Source: Corynebacterium appendicis CIP 107643 (GTDB lineage Bacteria > Actinomycetota > Actinomycetes > Mycobacteriales > Mycobacteriaceae). From it: DNA of 64,000 bases. Shown in pieces: positions 39,729 through 49,299 of the stretch (its first letter is position 1; each line of letters starts with the position of its first letter). The stretch is taken from the NCBI RefSeq assembly GCF_030408415.1, contig NZ_CP046976.1:124001-188000 (forward strand), written 5' to 3'. The position numbers and the translations under genes are program-made. The notes below the pieces were generated by a model, which searched no databases, was not told the DNA's origin, and saw only the letters and a list, made by a program, of their open reading frames with translations.

Positions 39729-40364
39729 CTAAATAGCGGACATGCCGCGGCGCACGTCGTTCCACTCCGCCACATTGGACTGCAGCTTTTGGATGCCCAG
39801 GCCCACCAATGAGCCCAAGGTCACGCCGACGAGCATGGCCAGAATCGGGTAGTCGGACATGATGGCGCCGCCGAGGTATCCGACGCCGACGCCGACGGTG
39901 ACCCACAGCAGGACGCCGATGGTGTCGTAAATGAAGAACAGGAACCAGTTGTAGCGCACCGAGCCCAGCACGATCGTGGCCACCCAGCGCGCCCACGGCA
40001 AAAAGCGGGCGACGATGATGGTCACCCCCGCGCGCTTGTTCTGGTTCTCGCGCACCCACTCGATGGCCTTGCCGGCCCGGGACTCGGGGTCGAGCTGGTT
40101 GACCACCCGTATCAGGCGGCTGCCCAGCATGAAGCACAGGTTGTCGCCGATGATCGCGCCAATCGTCGCGGCCGCGAAAATCCACCGCACATCCGGCACA
40201 CCCTGTGAACCGGAGAATGCGCCCGCCAAATTCAAGACAGTCTCGGACGGCAGCAGCGGGCACAGCGCATCCAAGGTGATGACCAGGCTCAGAAGCGGAT
40301 AAAACAACGGGGTAGTCATGAGCTGCTCCAAGAACCCGACCAGCGAGTCGACTACGTCAGTCAC
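39729..40364 (-). CDS. DedA family membrane protein
   Basis: A 211-residue polytopic protein of the DedA/SNARE-associated family, which act as scramblases or transporters for undecaprenyl phosphate or lipids. The family core is seen in LPSETVLNLAGA, GAIIGDNLCFMLG and RFLPWARWVATIVLGSVRYNW, with conserved Glu, Asp and Arg residues. GGAAGGACGGAAAG lies ahead of the ATG. It converges with cspA. Confidence 0.93.
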   Translation of the reverse strand: MTDVVDSLVGFLEQLMTTPLFYPLLSLVITLDALCPLLPSETVLNLAGAFSGSQGVPDVRWIFAAATIGAIIGDNLCFMLGSRLIRVVNQLDPESRAGKAIEWVRENQNKRAGVTIIVARFLPWARWVATIVLGSVRYNWFLFFIYDTIGVLLWVTVGVGVGYLGGAIMSDYPILAMLVGVTLGSLVGLGIQKLQSNVAEWNDVRRGMSAI

Positions 40365-40470
40365 AGCTTTCCGTCCTTCCTTTTCCGCCTCGGCGCATCC
40401 GGTGTGCCGGAGATGCGGCCTCTTGCGAAAGTGTAGTGGGGCGGGAGGGGTTGGGGGTGGGCGGTGTTAA

Positions 40471-40481
40471 CGTCGATAAGC
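40471..40481 (+). repeat. CGTCGATAAGC repeat, copy 17
   Basis: Exact 11-mer followed by G, after a very G-rich tract (40438-40465). Intergenic, between the divergent dedA-like gene and topA; the only intergenic copy not behind a stop codon. Confidence 0.93.
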
Positions 40482-40578
40482 GAAAAGAGCTACCCCTGCG
40501 TTTACACGCAGCCGCGAAATTAGTGGTAGTTGTCTTTTAGAGAATCGTTGACGCGAATTATTTAAGGAGTCACGCGGC

Positions 40579-43527
40579 GTGGCTGAGCAGAACGGACAGG
40601 GCAAGACCCTGGTCATTGTGGAGTCGCAGACGAAGGCGAAGAAGATCCAGAAGTATCTGGGCGACGCCTATTTCGTCGAGGCGTCTGTGGGCCACATCCG
40701 CGATCTTCCCGGCCGCGCGGCGGACATTCCCGCGAAGTACAAGAAGGAACCGTGGGCGAAGCTCGGCGTCAACCCCGAGGCTGAGTTCGAACCGATTTAC
40801 GTGGTCAGCCAGGACAAAAAGAAGAAGGTTACAGACCTGCGCGCGAAGCTGAAGCAGTCCGACAAGCTGCTGCTCGCGACAGACCCCGACCGCGAGGGCG
40901 AGGCGATCGCGTGGCACCTGCTCGAGGTGCTCAAGCCGAAGGTGCCGGTTGAGCGCATGGTGTTCAACGAGATCACCGAATCCGCGATCAAGGAAGCCGC
41001 GGAGAATACCCGCGAGCTGGACATGGACCTCGTCGATGCGCAGGAAACGCGTCGCATCCTCGACCGCCTCTACGGCTACGAGGTGTCGCCCGTGCTGTGG
41101 AAGAAGGTCATGCCGCGCCTGTCCGCCGGCCGCGTCCAGTCCGTGGCCACGCGCGTCATCGTCGAGCGCGAGCGCGAGCGCATGGCGTTCATCCCCGCGG
41201 AATACTGGGACCTCACCGCAAAGCTCGCCCGCGATTCCGAGACCTTCGACGCCAAGCTCACGCTTATCGACGGCTCCCGCATCGCCCAAGGCAAAGACTT
41301 CGACGACCGCGGAAAACTCAAAAACGACGAGCTCGTGGTGGTCGACGAGCAGGACGCCCGCGCCCTTGCCGACGCTCTGACCGGCCAAGACATGACGGTG
41401 ACTAATGTGGTGTCCAAGCCGTACACCCGCCGGCCGTACCCGCCCTTTATGACCTCGACGCTGCAGCAGGCAGCCGGCGCGAAGCTGCACTTCACGTCCG
41501 CCCGCACCATGCGTATTGCGCAGCGCCTGTACGAAAACGGCCACATCACCTACATGCGTACGGACTCGACCTCGTTGTCCAAGCAGGGCGTTGCTGCAGC
41601 ACGAGCTGCAGCAACGGAACTATATGGTGCCAACTACGTCGCCGACCAGCCGCGCCGCTACGACCGCAAGGTGAAGAACTCCCAGGAGGCGCACGAGGCT
41701 ATTCGCCCCGCCGGCGAGCGCTTCGCCACCCCCGGCGAGCTCGCCCGTTCCCTCGACGCCGAGGAATTCAAGCTCTACGAACTCATCTGGCAGCGCACCG
41801 TGGCCTCCCAGATGGAGGACGCCCGCGGCACGTCCGTCACCGCGACCATCTCTGGCACCGCGACGACTGGCGAGAACGTCGAGCTGTCGGCCTCCGGCCG
41901 CACCATCACGTTCCCGGGCTGGCTGCGCGCCTACTCGGACACCCAGGACAAGAACGAGAAATACCTGCCGCAGCTGTCCGAGGGCGATGCCCTTGCCGCC
42001 CGCGACGTCACCGCCGACGGCCACTCCACCAACCCGCCAGCCCGCTACACCGAGGCCAGCTTGGTGAAGAAGATGGAAGAACTGGGCATCGGACGCCCGT
42101 CGACGTACGCGTCGATCATCAAGACCATCCAGGACCGCGGCTACGTCGCCCCGCGCGGCAACGCGCTCGTGCCCACCTGGGTCGCATTCTCCGTCGTCGG
42201 GCTCATGGAGCAGAACTTCGACGCCCTCGTCGACTACGAATTCACGTCGTCGATGGAGGACGAGCTCGACGAGATCGCCCGCGGCACAGAGAACCGCACC
42301 CAGTGGCTCACAGGCTTCTACTTCGGCGACGCCGACGCCGACGAGTCCACCGCCGAGGCCATCGCGCGCCGCGGCGGGTTGAAGTCGATCATCGAGAACA
42401 ACCTTGAGGCCATCGACGCCCGCCGCGTGAACTCCCTCGAGCTCTTCCGCGACGACGAGGACCGCCCGGTCTACGTCCGCGTCGGCCGCTACGGCCCGTA
42501 CCTGGAGCGCCAGGTCGGCGTGACCGATGAGGGCGAGCCCGAGTACCAGCGCGCCAACCTGCCCGAGTCCACCACCCCGGACGAGGTGACCAAGGAGATG
42601 GCGGAGAAGCTCTTTGCCACTCCGCCGACCGGTCGAGAGCTCGGCGCTAACCCGAAGACCGGCCGCACCGTCGTGGCCAAGGAGGGCCGCTACGGCCCGT
42701 ACGTCACCGAGCTCGTGCGCGACGACGAGCGCGCCACCGCCGAGGCCCGCGCCGAGGAGATCATCGCCACCGAGCGCGCCGAAGAGGACGCCCAGCGCAA
42801 GGCTGAGGGCAAGCGCGCCAAGAACTGGGAGACTAAGACCGCGGCCAACCAGAAGACGAAGCGGATCGAGCAGCTTGTCGACGAGCAACTCAAGCCCGCC
42901 ACCGCCTCTCTCTTCTCCTCAATGGAGCCCTCCTCGGTGACCCTGGACGAGGCCCTGCAGCTTCTTTCCCTGCCGCGCGAGGTCGGTGAAGACCCCGCCG
43001 ACGGCGAGATGATCACCGCCCAGAACGGCCGCTACGGCCCGTACTTGAAGAAGGGTTCCGACTCCCGTTCCCTGGCGAATGAGGAGCAGATCTTCTCCAT
43101 CACGCTCGACGAGGCCCGCCGCATTTACGCCGAACCGAAGCGCCGCGGCCGCGCCGCCGCGAAGCCGCCGCTGAAGATGCTCGGCGATAACGATGTCTCC
43201 GGCAAGCCCATGACCGTCAAGGACGGCCGCTTCGGCCCGTACGTCACCGACGGCGAGACCAACGCGTCCCTCCAGCGCGGTGACACCCCGGAGACGATGA
43301 CCGACCAGCGCGCAAACGAGCTGCTCTCAGCCCGCCGCGCCCGTGAAGCCGAGGAAGGCACCGGCGCCGCGAAGAAGACCACCAAGAAGCGGACGACCAA
43401 GAAATCTGCGAAGAAGTCGGCTAAGGAGACGGCGAAGAAAACTGCCAAAAAGTCAGCCAAGAAGACGGCCAAGAAGCCGCCGCAGACCACCAAGCGCGTG
43501 GTCAAGGCCGGCTCCCGCCGCAAGTAG
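40579..43527 (+). CDS. topA: DNA topoisomerase I
   Basis: Type IA topoisomerase that relaxes negative supercoils. The 982-residue protein starts with the TOPRIM domain (VIVESQTKAKKI, DPDREGEAIAWH) and has the active-site Tyr325 in HITYMRTDS. Actinobacterial C-terminal repeats with the KxGRYGPYV pattern occur four times instead of zinc fingers, followed by a Lys/Ala/Thr tail of about 50 residues (repeats of KKTAKK and KKSAKK) for DNA binding. GTG start after AAGGAGT. Confidence 0.97.
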   Translation: MAEQNGQGKTLVIVESQTKAKKIQKYLGDAYFVEASVGHIRDLPGRAADIPAKYKKEPWAKLGVNPEAEFEPIYVVSQDKKKKVTDLRAKLKQSDKLLLATDPDREGEAIAWHLLEVLKPKVPVERMVFNEITESAIKEAAENTRELDMDLVDAQETRRILDRLYGYEVSPVLWKKVMPRLSAGRVQSVATRVIVERERERMAFIPAEYWDLTAKLARDSETFDAKLTLIDGSRIAQGKDFDDRGKLKNDELVVVDEQDARALADALTGQDMTVTNVVSKPYTRRPYPPFMTSTLQQAAGAKLHFTSARTMRIAQRLYENGHITYMRTDSTSLSKQGVAAARAAATELYGANYVADQPRRYDRKVKNSQEAHEAIRPAGERFATPGELARSLDAEEFKLYELIWQRTVASQMEDARGTSVTATISGTATTGENVELSASGRTITFPGWLRAYSDTQDKNEKYLPQLSEGDALAARDVTADGHSTNPPARYTEASLVKKMEELGIGRPSTYASIIKTIQDRGYVAPRGNALVPTWVAFSVVGLMEQNFDALVDYEFTSSMEDELDEIARGTENRTQWLTGFYFGDADADESTAEAIARRGGLKSIIENNLEAIDARRVNSLELFRDDEDRPVYVRVGRYGPYLERQVGVTDEGEPEYQRANLPESTTPDEVTKEMAEKLFATPPTGRELGANPKTGRTVVAKEGRYGPYVTELVRDDERATAEARAEEIIATERAEEDAQRKAEGKRAKNWETKTAANQKTKRIEQLVDEQLKPATASLFSSMEPSSVTLDEALQLLSLPREVGEDPADGEMITAQNGRYGPYLKKGSDSRSLANEEQIFSITLDEARRIYAEPKRRGRAAAKPPLKMLGDNDVSGKPMTVKDGRFGPYVTDGETNASLQRGDTPETMTDQRANELLSARRAREAEEGTGAAKKTTKKRTTKKSAKKSAKETAKKTAKKSAKKTAKKPPQTTKRVVKAGSRRK
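41262..41272 (-). repeat. CGTCGATAAGC repeat, copy 18
   Basis: Exact 11-mer on the minus strand, followed by GTG; upstream moderately G-rich. In topA, read as LIDG. Confidence 0.9.
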
Positions 43528-43579
43528 GCCCGCTCCCTCGGGTTGGCCGGCGGGGTCGTTCGCGCCACCCTTTTACAGG

Positions 43580-43673
43580 GCCACTAGATGCGTATGAATT
43601 TCGGATCCCAGGCGCAACACTCGTAACATTTCACCTGGGGTTTTGTAATGGGGCTGCAAACGCATCTAGTGGC
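43580..43673. repeat. 14-bp perfect inverted repeat enclosing 66 nt
   Basis: GCCACTAGATGCGT (43580-43593) and its exact complement (43660-43673) flank 66 nt that contain an inner CCCAGG/CCTGGG pair. It lies between the convergent topA and adenylate cyclase genes. It may be a bidirectional terminator with a large loop or a small mobile relic. Confidence 0.6.
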
Positions 43674-43697
43674 GGCTGGCGGGCGCAGGGCGCGGAT

Positions 43698-45224
43698 TCA
43701 GTATTTGTCCGCCATCGTCGGCCGGACGGGGCGGGCCAGTTGCGTCATCTTGTTGCGGCCGCGCAGCTCGATCGACTTCATCACGGTCCAGCGGGCCTGC
43801 TCGATCTCGTTGGCACCCTTGAGCGTCGACAGATTGGTGAGGACGCGGCCGGGGGAGTCCTTTGCCAGCTCAGTCAGGCGCGCGGCGGTGTTCACGGCGT
43901 CGCCGATGACGGTGTATTCGAACCGGTCTTGGCCGCCGATGTGCCCGGCGACGACGTGGCCGGAGGCGACACCGATGCCGGCTTCGAGCTCCAAGCCATC
44001 AAGCTCCTGGCGCAACTCGCGCGCGGCCGCGAGCGCGTGCGAGGAGGAGTCGTTGACGGCCAGCGGCGCGCCGAACACGGCGAGCGCGGCGTCGCCCTCG
44101 AATTTATTGATCACGCCCTTGTTGCGGTGCACGACATCCACGACGATCTCGAAGAACTCGTTGAGTGCGTCGACGACCTCCTCCGGCGTGTGGTTCACCG
44201 CGAAATTGGTCGACCCGATGACGTCGACGAACACGACAGCCACCTTGCGGTCCTCGCCGCCGAGTTCGGGTTTCTCCTCGAGCGCTTTCTGGGCGACTTC
44301 GCTGCCGACGTACTGGCCGAAGATGTCTCGGACGCGCTGGCGCTCATTGAGGCCGCGAATCATTTCGTTGAAACCGGCTTGGAGGACACCGATTTCAGAA
44401 GCGTCGTAAATATCCACCTGGGTGTCGGTCTCGCCGCGGCGGACCCGGTTGATGGCCTCTTGAAGTTCCTTGATGGGGTCGACGACGCTCATCGTGGCAA
44501 AGGCGGTACCGGCCATTCCGGTGACGACCGCTGTGACGGCGAGAGCGGACACCGACGGCATGAGCTCGCCGGGGGTGTCGCCGAAGAAGCCGTTGCTCTG
44601 CGCGGCCAGCAGAAACAGAATGCCGATGAGCGGCACGCCCGAGGTCATGAACCACGTCATGTACAAACGCTGCTTGATGGGCGGCTCGAGAGTGGTGTCC
44701 GCGAAGCGCCGCGCCAGGGTGTTCGCGGCGATGGGACGCACGAGGCGCTCGGCCTGCACGTAGGTGAGAACGCAGGTGACAAGGCCCGCCATCAGCGTAG
44801 ACACGGCCACCACGAGCGCGAGGCTCCCGGTCGTCTGTGACGCCGCGGCGGTGGCGATGATGATGCCGATGAACCAGATGATGCCCACCACAAGCGTCTG
44901 CAGCACTGGGATGCGCAGCACGAGATTGCGGACGACGTACGGGTCGAAGTCGTCGGGGCGCCGCTGGTACAACAGCACCGGCCGGAAGAGCCAGTAGGAC
45001 ACGAGCCCGCCGACGATCACCGCGAAGATGAGGTACAGGATGCCCACGGGCGCGAACCCCGCGGCCACCTCGCCGAGCTGCCGGGCCTCCGGCATCGGGA
45101 TGAGGTAGCGAACGAAGGCCATGATCGCTATCGCGGCGGCGACGTTTGTGAAGAGCAGGACAGACGCGTACAGCGGCCATGGGGTGCCCATGAGCCAGCG
45201 GAAACCACGCCAAAACTTGTTCAC
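43698..45224 (-). CDS. cyaB: Membrane-bound class III adenylate cyclase
   Basis: A 508-residue enzyme that makes cAMP, the ligand of GlxR. Six membrane helices (about 10-260) are followed by a HAMP linker (SVVDPIKELQEAINRVRRGE) and a class III cyclase domain with metal motif VFVDVIGSTNF and GDAVNTAARL. Rv3645 position. I chose the GTG at 45222-45224 because TAAAGT lies 8 nt upstream; the longer frame lacks support. It is divergent from holB. Confidence 0.94.
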   Translation of the reverse strand: MNKFWRGFRWLMGTPWPLYASVLLFTNVAAAIAIMAFVRYLIPMPEARQLGEVAAGFAPVGILYLIFAVIVGGLVSYWLFRPVLLYQRRPDDFDPYVVRNLVLRIPVLQTLVVGIIWFIGIIIATAAASQTTGSLALVVAVSTLMAGLVTCVLTYVQAERLVRPIAANTLARRFADTTLEPPIKQRLYMTWFMTSGVPLIGILFLLAAQSNGFFGDTPGELMPSVSALAVTAVVTGMAGTAFATMSVVDPIKELQEAINRVRRGETDTQVDIYDASEIGVLQAGFNEMIRGLNERQRVRDIFGQYVGSEVAQKALEEKPELGGEDRKVAVVFVDVIGSTNFAVNHTPEEVVDALNEFFEIVVDVVHRNKGVINKFEGDAALAVFGAPLAVNDSSSHALAAARELRQELDGLELEAGIGVASGHVVAGHIGGQDRFEYTVIGDAVNTAARLTELAKDSPGRVLTNLSTLKGANEIEQARWTVMKSIELRGRNKMTQLARPVRPTMADKY

Positions 45225-45311
45225 GTCCACACACTTTACGTGGCACTGTGTCGCCGTAGTCCTAATACCGCCAAGCATCGCCGCAGAAGCCGCCGAAGTA
45301 GGCTAGTGTGC

Positions 45312-46547
45312 GTGACTGCCTCGACGACTTCGACTTCTCTGCCGGCGCCGCGCAGCGTGTCCGAGCGGCTCGCCGATATCCCGACGGTCCGCGACACCAT
45401 CATGTCCGCGGCCGCTGCCGCACGCGGTGTGGACGGGTCGGATGCGCACGCGATGACGCACTCGTGGCTGTTCACTGGGCCGCCGGGTGCAGGACGCTCG
45501 ACGTCGGCGCTTGCCTTCGCCGCGGCGCTCATGTGCACCGACCCTGACGAGATCGGATGCGGGCGCTGCGAGGCATGCCGCGATGCGCTGTCGGGTTCCC
45601 ACACCGACGTCGTCCACATCGTTCCGCAGGAGCTGGGCATCAAGGTAGACACGGTGCGCGGGATCATTCAGCAAGCTGCGCGGTTGCCGTCGGTGGGCAA
45701 GTGGCGGGTCGTGGTCATCGACGACGCAGACCGCTTCTCGACGGCTGCCGCCGACGCCTTCCTCAAGACCGTCGAAGAGCCCCCCGAGTCTACCGTGATC
45801 ATCATGTGCGCCCCGTCCACGGATCCGGAGGATTTCTCGACCACGCTGAGGTCGAGGTGCAGGCATGTGTATGTGCCGGCGCCGTCGACAAGCGAAATTG
45901 TGCGCCTTTTGATGAGCGAGGAAGGTGCCTCCGAAGCTGATGCGCGTCTAGCGGCCGCGACGTCGCTGCACCATGTCGGGCGTGCGCGGCGGCTGGTGCG
46001 CAGCGAGGCAGCGCAGCGCAGGCGCGCGAGCGCGATCAACCTCGCCGAGCTCGTCTTCCACGGCGATCAGGCATTTCAGGCTGTCGCCGCGCTGGTGAAA
46101 TCCGCCGACGCCGAAGCGAAAGACGCCCACGCCGAAGCCGACGAAGCGGAGCGAGAGAAACTCGAGAACGCTCTCGGCATGGGCGCGAAAGGCAAAGGCG
46201 CGGCGCGTGCTCTGAAGGGTGCGTCCGGGTCGCTGAAGGAGCTCGAAGCCAAACAGAAAGCCCGCGGCACGCGCAGGCTCCGCGACGTCCTCGACCTCAC
46301 TCTTGTTGACCTCGCCGGCATCTACCGCGACGCCATGGTCCTCGGCGCCGAGAGCGGACTTGAACTCGTTCACCCTGACTACGAAGGGCTGTCCAGCGAG
46401 ATCGCCGGCCGCGTCGACCTGGCGGGGCTCACCGAATGCCTCGACGCCATCGCGCAGTGCCGCGAGCGCCTCGACCAGTCCGTGCTGCCCGTCATCGCGT
46501 TCAACGGCATGCTCGGCCGCATCCGCAAGGCCTGCCGCGCGAGCTGA
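45312..46547 (+). CDS. holB: DNA polymerase III delta' subunit
   Basis: Clamp-loader subunit of 411 residues. The AAA+ region has GPPGAGRST, where Arg replaces the usual Lys, consistent with a subunit that does not hydrolyse ATP; a zinc module CGRCEAC; IDDADRFSTAAADAFLKTVEEP; and the SRC sensor motif LRSRCRHVYV. An unusual charged, Lys/Ala/Glu-rich segment lies at about residues 265-325. The GTG at 45312 follows TAGGCT by 7 nt (leaderless). Rv3644c position. Confidence 0.93.
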   Translation: MTASTTSTSLPAPRSVSERLADIPTVRDTIMSAAAAARGVDGSDAHAMTHSWLFTGPPGAGRSTSALAFAAALMCTDPDEIGCGRCEACRDALSGSHTDVVHIVPQELGIKVDTVRGIIQQAARLPSVGKWRVVVIDDADRFSTAAADAFLKTVEEPPESTVIIMCAPSTDPEDFSTTLRSRCRHVYVPAPSTSEIVRLLMSEEGASEADARLAAATSLHHVGRARRLVRSEAAQRRRASAINLAELVFHGDQAFQAVAALVKSADAEAKDAHAEADEAEREKLENALGMGAKGKGAARALKGASGSLKELEAKQKARGTRRLRDVLDLTLVDLAGIYRDAMVLGAESGLELVHPDYEGLSSEIAGRVDLAGLTECLDAIAQCRERLDQSVLPVIAFNGMLGRIRKACRAS

Positions 46548-46593
46548 CCGTAACCGTACTCCTAGCAGCGGTTTTTGTGGCGGCGCGCTCGTC

Positions 46594-46611
46594 GATTAAG
46601 CTATCCCCTCG
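46594..46611 (+). promoter_or_regulatory. Candidate promoter of tRNA-Thr, -10 region
   Basis: TAAGCT near 46597-46602, with TTGTGG about 16 nt upstream. The site lies about 45 nt before the tRNA. Confidence 0.35.
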
Positions 46612-46644
46612 GAACAAGTCGCGGATGCGCGCGCCCTGATCCGC

Positions 46645-46720
46645 GCCGCCTTAGCTCAGTCGGTAGAGCATCTCACTCGTAATGAGAAGGTCGCGAGTTC
46701 GATTCTCGCAGGCGGCTCCA
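46645..46720 (+). tRNA. tRNA-Thr (CGT)
   Basis: A 76-nt cloverleaf with encoded CCA. Acceptor stem GCCGCCT/AGGCGGC; anticodon loop CTCGTAA gives CGT, reading ACG; T arm with GAGTTCGATTC. Confidence 0.96.
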
Positions 46721-46724
46721 TCAA

Positions 46725-46767
46725 ATCCCCAGCTAGAACAGTGTTTTAGCTGGGGATCATTTCTTTT
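46725..46767 (+). terminator. Terminator after tRNA-Thr
   Basis: ATCCCCAGCT (46725-46734) and AGCTGGGGAT (46748-46757) form a perfect stem, followed by CATTTCTTTT. It reaches the stop of the convergent hot-dog gene. Confidence 0.85.
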
Positions 46768-47215
46768 GGTTCCGGCGATAGTACACTTGGCGGCGCACGT
46801 GCGCAACGGCGTCGCCTTCCTCGTCGACAATGTCCACGTCGAACCAGTGGAGGTACTTGTCGCCGTTGGCTGTCTTTTCTTTGATCAGCTCGTAGGTCTC
46901 ATCCGGGATGCGCATGTCGGCGGTGAGTGTGCCGCGGCCGGGCTTCACAAACTGGATTTCGCCGGCGGTGTCCCAGATCTTGTAGTCCTTGCCCAACCGG
47001 TGCATGGAGGCGAGCATGAAGAACGGGTCGGTCATGGCGGACATGGTGCCGCCGAAGGCGACGCCCATGGCGTTCTTGGTCAGCATGTTCGGCTTGTGGG
47101 TGACCACGACGCGGGTGCCGTCGTCGGTGAATTCCTTGATTTTCACGCCGGCTCCGAGAAGTGGGGGCCAGAACTGCATGAAATTCTTCAGCTGTCGTGC
47201 GGAGAAGTGGGCCAC
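46757..47215 (-). CDS. DUF4442 hot-dog fold protein
   Basis: A 152-residue protein of the DUF4442/YiiD-C type, related to acyl-CoA thioesterases. The segment NAMGVAFGGTMSAMTDPFFML is the hot-dog helix with the GG turn. It may hydrolyse or bind acyl-CoA. GTG start after TAGGAG. The next gene upstream, an acyl ligase on the same strand, suggests a shared lipid role, but the reaction is not shown. Confidence 0.82.
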   Translation of the reverse strand: MAHFSARQLKNFMQFWPPLLGAGVKIKEFTDDGTRVVVTHKPNMLTKNAMGVAFGGTMSAMTDPFFMLASMHRLGKDYKIWDTAGEIQFVKPGRGTLTADMRIPDETYELIKEKTANGDKYLHWFDVDIVDEEGDAVAHVRRQVYYRRNQKK

Positions 47216-47307
47216 GGTTGGGTGCTCCTATGCGTATCGGGGAAGTGTGGTCTAGTTCACGAACTTCCCAGACTATACGCTGACCGTGGCACGAGTTTGC
47301 ATGAAAT

Positions 47308-48969
47308 CTAGTCGTCGCGGCGGGACTCGGGCAGGAACCGCGGCATCACCTTGCCGGTGGGGTTGCGGGGCAGGAAGTCGACGAAGTTGACGTCGCGGGG
47401 GATGGAGTGGTGTGCGAGTTTGTCGCGGACCCAGTCGCGGATGGCGTCGGCGGTGAGGCTGCGGCCGGCCTCGTCGTCGGAGCGGACGACCCAGACGGCG
47501 ATGCGCTTGAAGGTCTCGTCGTCGTCCACGCCGCCGGAATAGACGTCGGCGACACCGGGCATCGGTTCGAGGGTCTCGGTGACGGACTGGGGGTGGACGT
47601 TCTCGCCGCCGATGATGATCATGTCGTCGTTGCGGCCGAGAACGTGGAGGCGCCCGAGTTCGTCGAAGTAGCCGCGGTCGCCCATTTCGATCAGGCCGTC
47701 GATCATGACCAGGGGAGTATCCGGGTTGGAGTAGCCTTTCAGGGCGGTCTCGTTGTTGAGGAAGATGCGGCCGGGTTGGCCTTGGGGGACTTCGTTGCCG
47801 GAGTCGTCATAAAGCTTGATTGTGCTGCCGGGCACGACACGGCCCGCGGCGGTGGGGTGCGCGACGATATCGTCGGCAGTGGCCACGGTGGCGAGCGAGA
47901 GTTCGGTGGAGCCGTAAATATTCGCCAGGATGGGGCCGAAGCGTTCGTGGACGCGCGCGACGACATCGGGGGTCAGTGCGTTGCCGGACGAGGCGATCCA
48001 CTTGAGCGTCGAGGTGTCCCACTGCTCGTTGTCGGGCAGATCGAGCATCTGCTTGTAGAAGATCGGGGAGGAAATCAGCCCGTCGACGCGGAAATCCTGG
48101 ATCTGCTTCATCGCGGTCGCGGGGTCGAATTCGCGTTGCGTGACGATCGTGGAGCGCGAGCCCAGCCCCACGAGCAGCGTCGCCCAGCCCCACGTGTGGA
48201 ACATCGACGCAGATTGCAGCACCGTCTGGTTCGCGTACCACGGCACGGCGGATAGCAGCCCGGTCAGCACGAACGGCATCTTCGGCTCGGTGCGCAGAAT
48301 GCCCTTCGGCACGCCGGTCGTGCCCGACGACATCAGCACGATGTCGCCTTGGGTCGGCAGGAGCGGAAGTTTCGGGAGGGCGGCATCAGAAGCAAGCAGC
48401 TTATCGACGCTACCCTCACCTTCCCCTCCATACCCCCACACCACAGCCACACCGTCCATGGCCGGGTGCTCGGCCGGGATGCGGTCGGCGAATTTGGCGT
48501 CGACGAACAGGACGTTGATGCCGTTTTCCTCGATGCAGCCCGCGAGCTGCTCCGGGGAGGACCCAATATTGAGCAGGAATGCCGCGCCGCCGGCGTAGCT
48601 CTTCGCCGCGAACGGGATGACGAAGTGGCGGCCGTTGCGCGCCATGATGCCGATGCGCAGCTCCTGCAGGCCGGCGTCGCGCTTGTGCTTGAGCAGCCAC
48701 TGCGCCATTTTGCGGGAGGCGTCGCGAAGCTGCTGGTAGGTGAGGAGGCCGGAGTCGTCGATGAGCGCGGTGCGTTCCGGGCAGGAACGTGCGCCTTGCT
48801 CAACCTCGCGGGCGGCGGTGATGCCCCAGCGCGGCAGGTCGCCGAAGCCGCGGAAGAAGACACCCGGGCCGCCCTCAGAGCTGACGATGCGGCGCCGCAC
48901 GATTAGCGACATTAGCTCTGCGAAAGCGCCGACGCGCTGGATGGGGGAGTAGCTGCTTTGGTTCACCAT
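47308..48969 (-). CDS. Fatty-acid--CoA/AMP ligase (FadD family)
   Basis: A 553-residue adenylate-forming enzyme. AMP-binding motif LMSSGTTGVPKGI, then NIYGSTELS, DRGYFDELGRLHVLGRNDDMIIIGGENV and the catalytic Lys in PRNPTGKVMPR. It activates a fatty or related acid; with DUF4442 next to it, acyl-CoA turnover is likely. The 11-mer at 48399 lies in a Gly/Glu-rich loop before the AMP motif (GGEGEGSVDKLLASD), a segment that looks like an insertion. Confidence 0.92.
   Translation of the reverse strand: MVNQSSYSPIQRVGAFAELMSLIVRRRIVSSEGGPGVFFRGFGDLPRWGITAAREVEQGARSCPERTALIDDSGLLTYQQLRDASRKMAQWLLKHKRDAGLQELRIGIMARNGRHFVIPFAAKSYAGGAAFLLNIGSSPEQLAGCIEENGINVLFVDAKFADRIPAEHPAMDGVAVVWGYGGEGEGSVDKLLASDAALPKLPLLPTQGDIVLMSSGTTGVPKGILRTEPKMPFVLTGLLSAVPWYANQTVLQSASMFHTWGWATLLVGLGSRSTIVTQREFDPATAMKQIQDFRVDGLISSPIFYKQMLDLPDNEQWDTSTLKWIASSGNALTPDVVARVHERFGPILANIYGSTELSLATVATADDIVAHPTAAGRVVPGSTIKLYDDSGNEVPQGQPGRIFLNNETALKGYSNPDTPLVMIDGLIEMGDRGYFDELGRLHVLGRNDDMIIIGGENVHPQSVTETLEPMPGVADVYSGGVDDDETFKRIAVWVVRSDDEAGRSLTADAIRDWVRDKLAHHSIPRDVNFVDFLPRNPTGKVMPRFLPESRRDD
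48399..48409 (-). repeat. CGTCGATAAGC repeat, copy 19
   Basis: Exact 11-mer on the minus strand, after a strong G-rich tract. The following 12 nt (TGCTTGCTTCTG) match those of copy 22 with one change. In the fadD-like gene, read as VDKL. Confidence 0.92.
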
Positions 48970-49299
48970 GGTTGCGTGTGTCCTTCGCTGTCGGGGGGAG
49001 TGTTCGAGTGGTGGTCGCGGCTGCGTTTGCCGTTTCTGTTCGCTGCGGCGGCCCCAGCTGGCATCCGTTGAATTCCAGTTGATATGGGTATCACATGGTT
49101 ATCGTTTTGACGGGGATATTTTGTTAGATCAAATCGGCAAACTAGTGAACAGAGTTAACAATGAGATTATTGTGGCCTATGTGGTAGTTGGTTGTGTAAC
49201 ATCCGCTTCGGAAAATCCGACCACTTAACTGTGAGGCCATTTGCGCCGCCTGTGAAAAATACGTTCCCCCAGCCATTCCGACCAACAGAAAGTAGATGG
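48970..49299. other. Gene-free divergent control region
   Basis: 330 nt between the ligase gene and the SGNH hydrolase. The segment 49090-49200 is AT-rich for this genome. TTGTGG near 49169 with TGTAAC-like sequence about 18 nt on may be the promoter of the secreted hydrolase. No hairpin, tRNA or convincing small frame was found. Confidence 0.4.

Noticed and set aside
41620..42888. 422-codon frame opposite topA
   Set aside because: Shadow frame; no ribosome site or motif.
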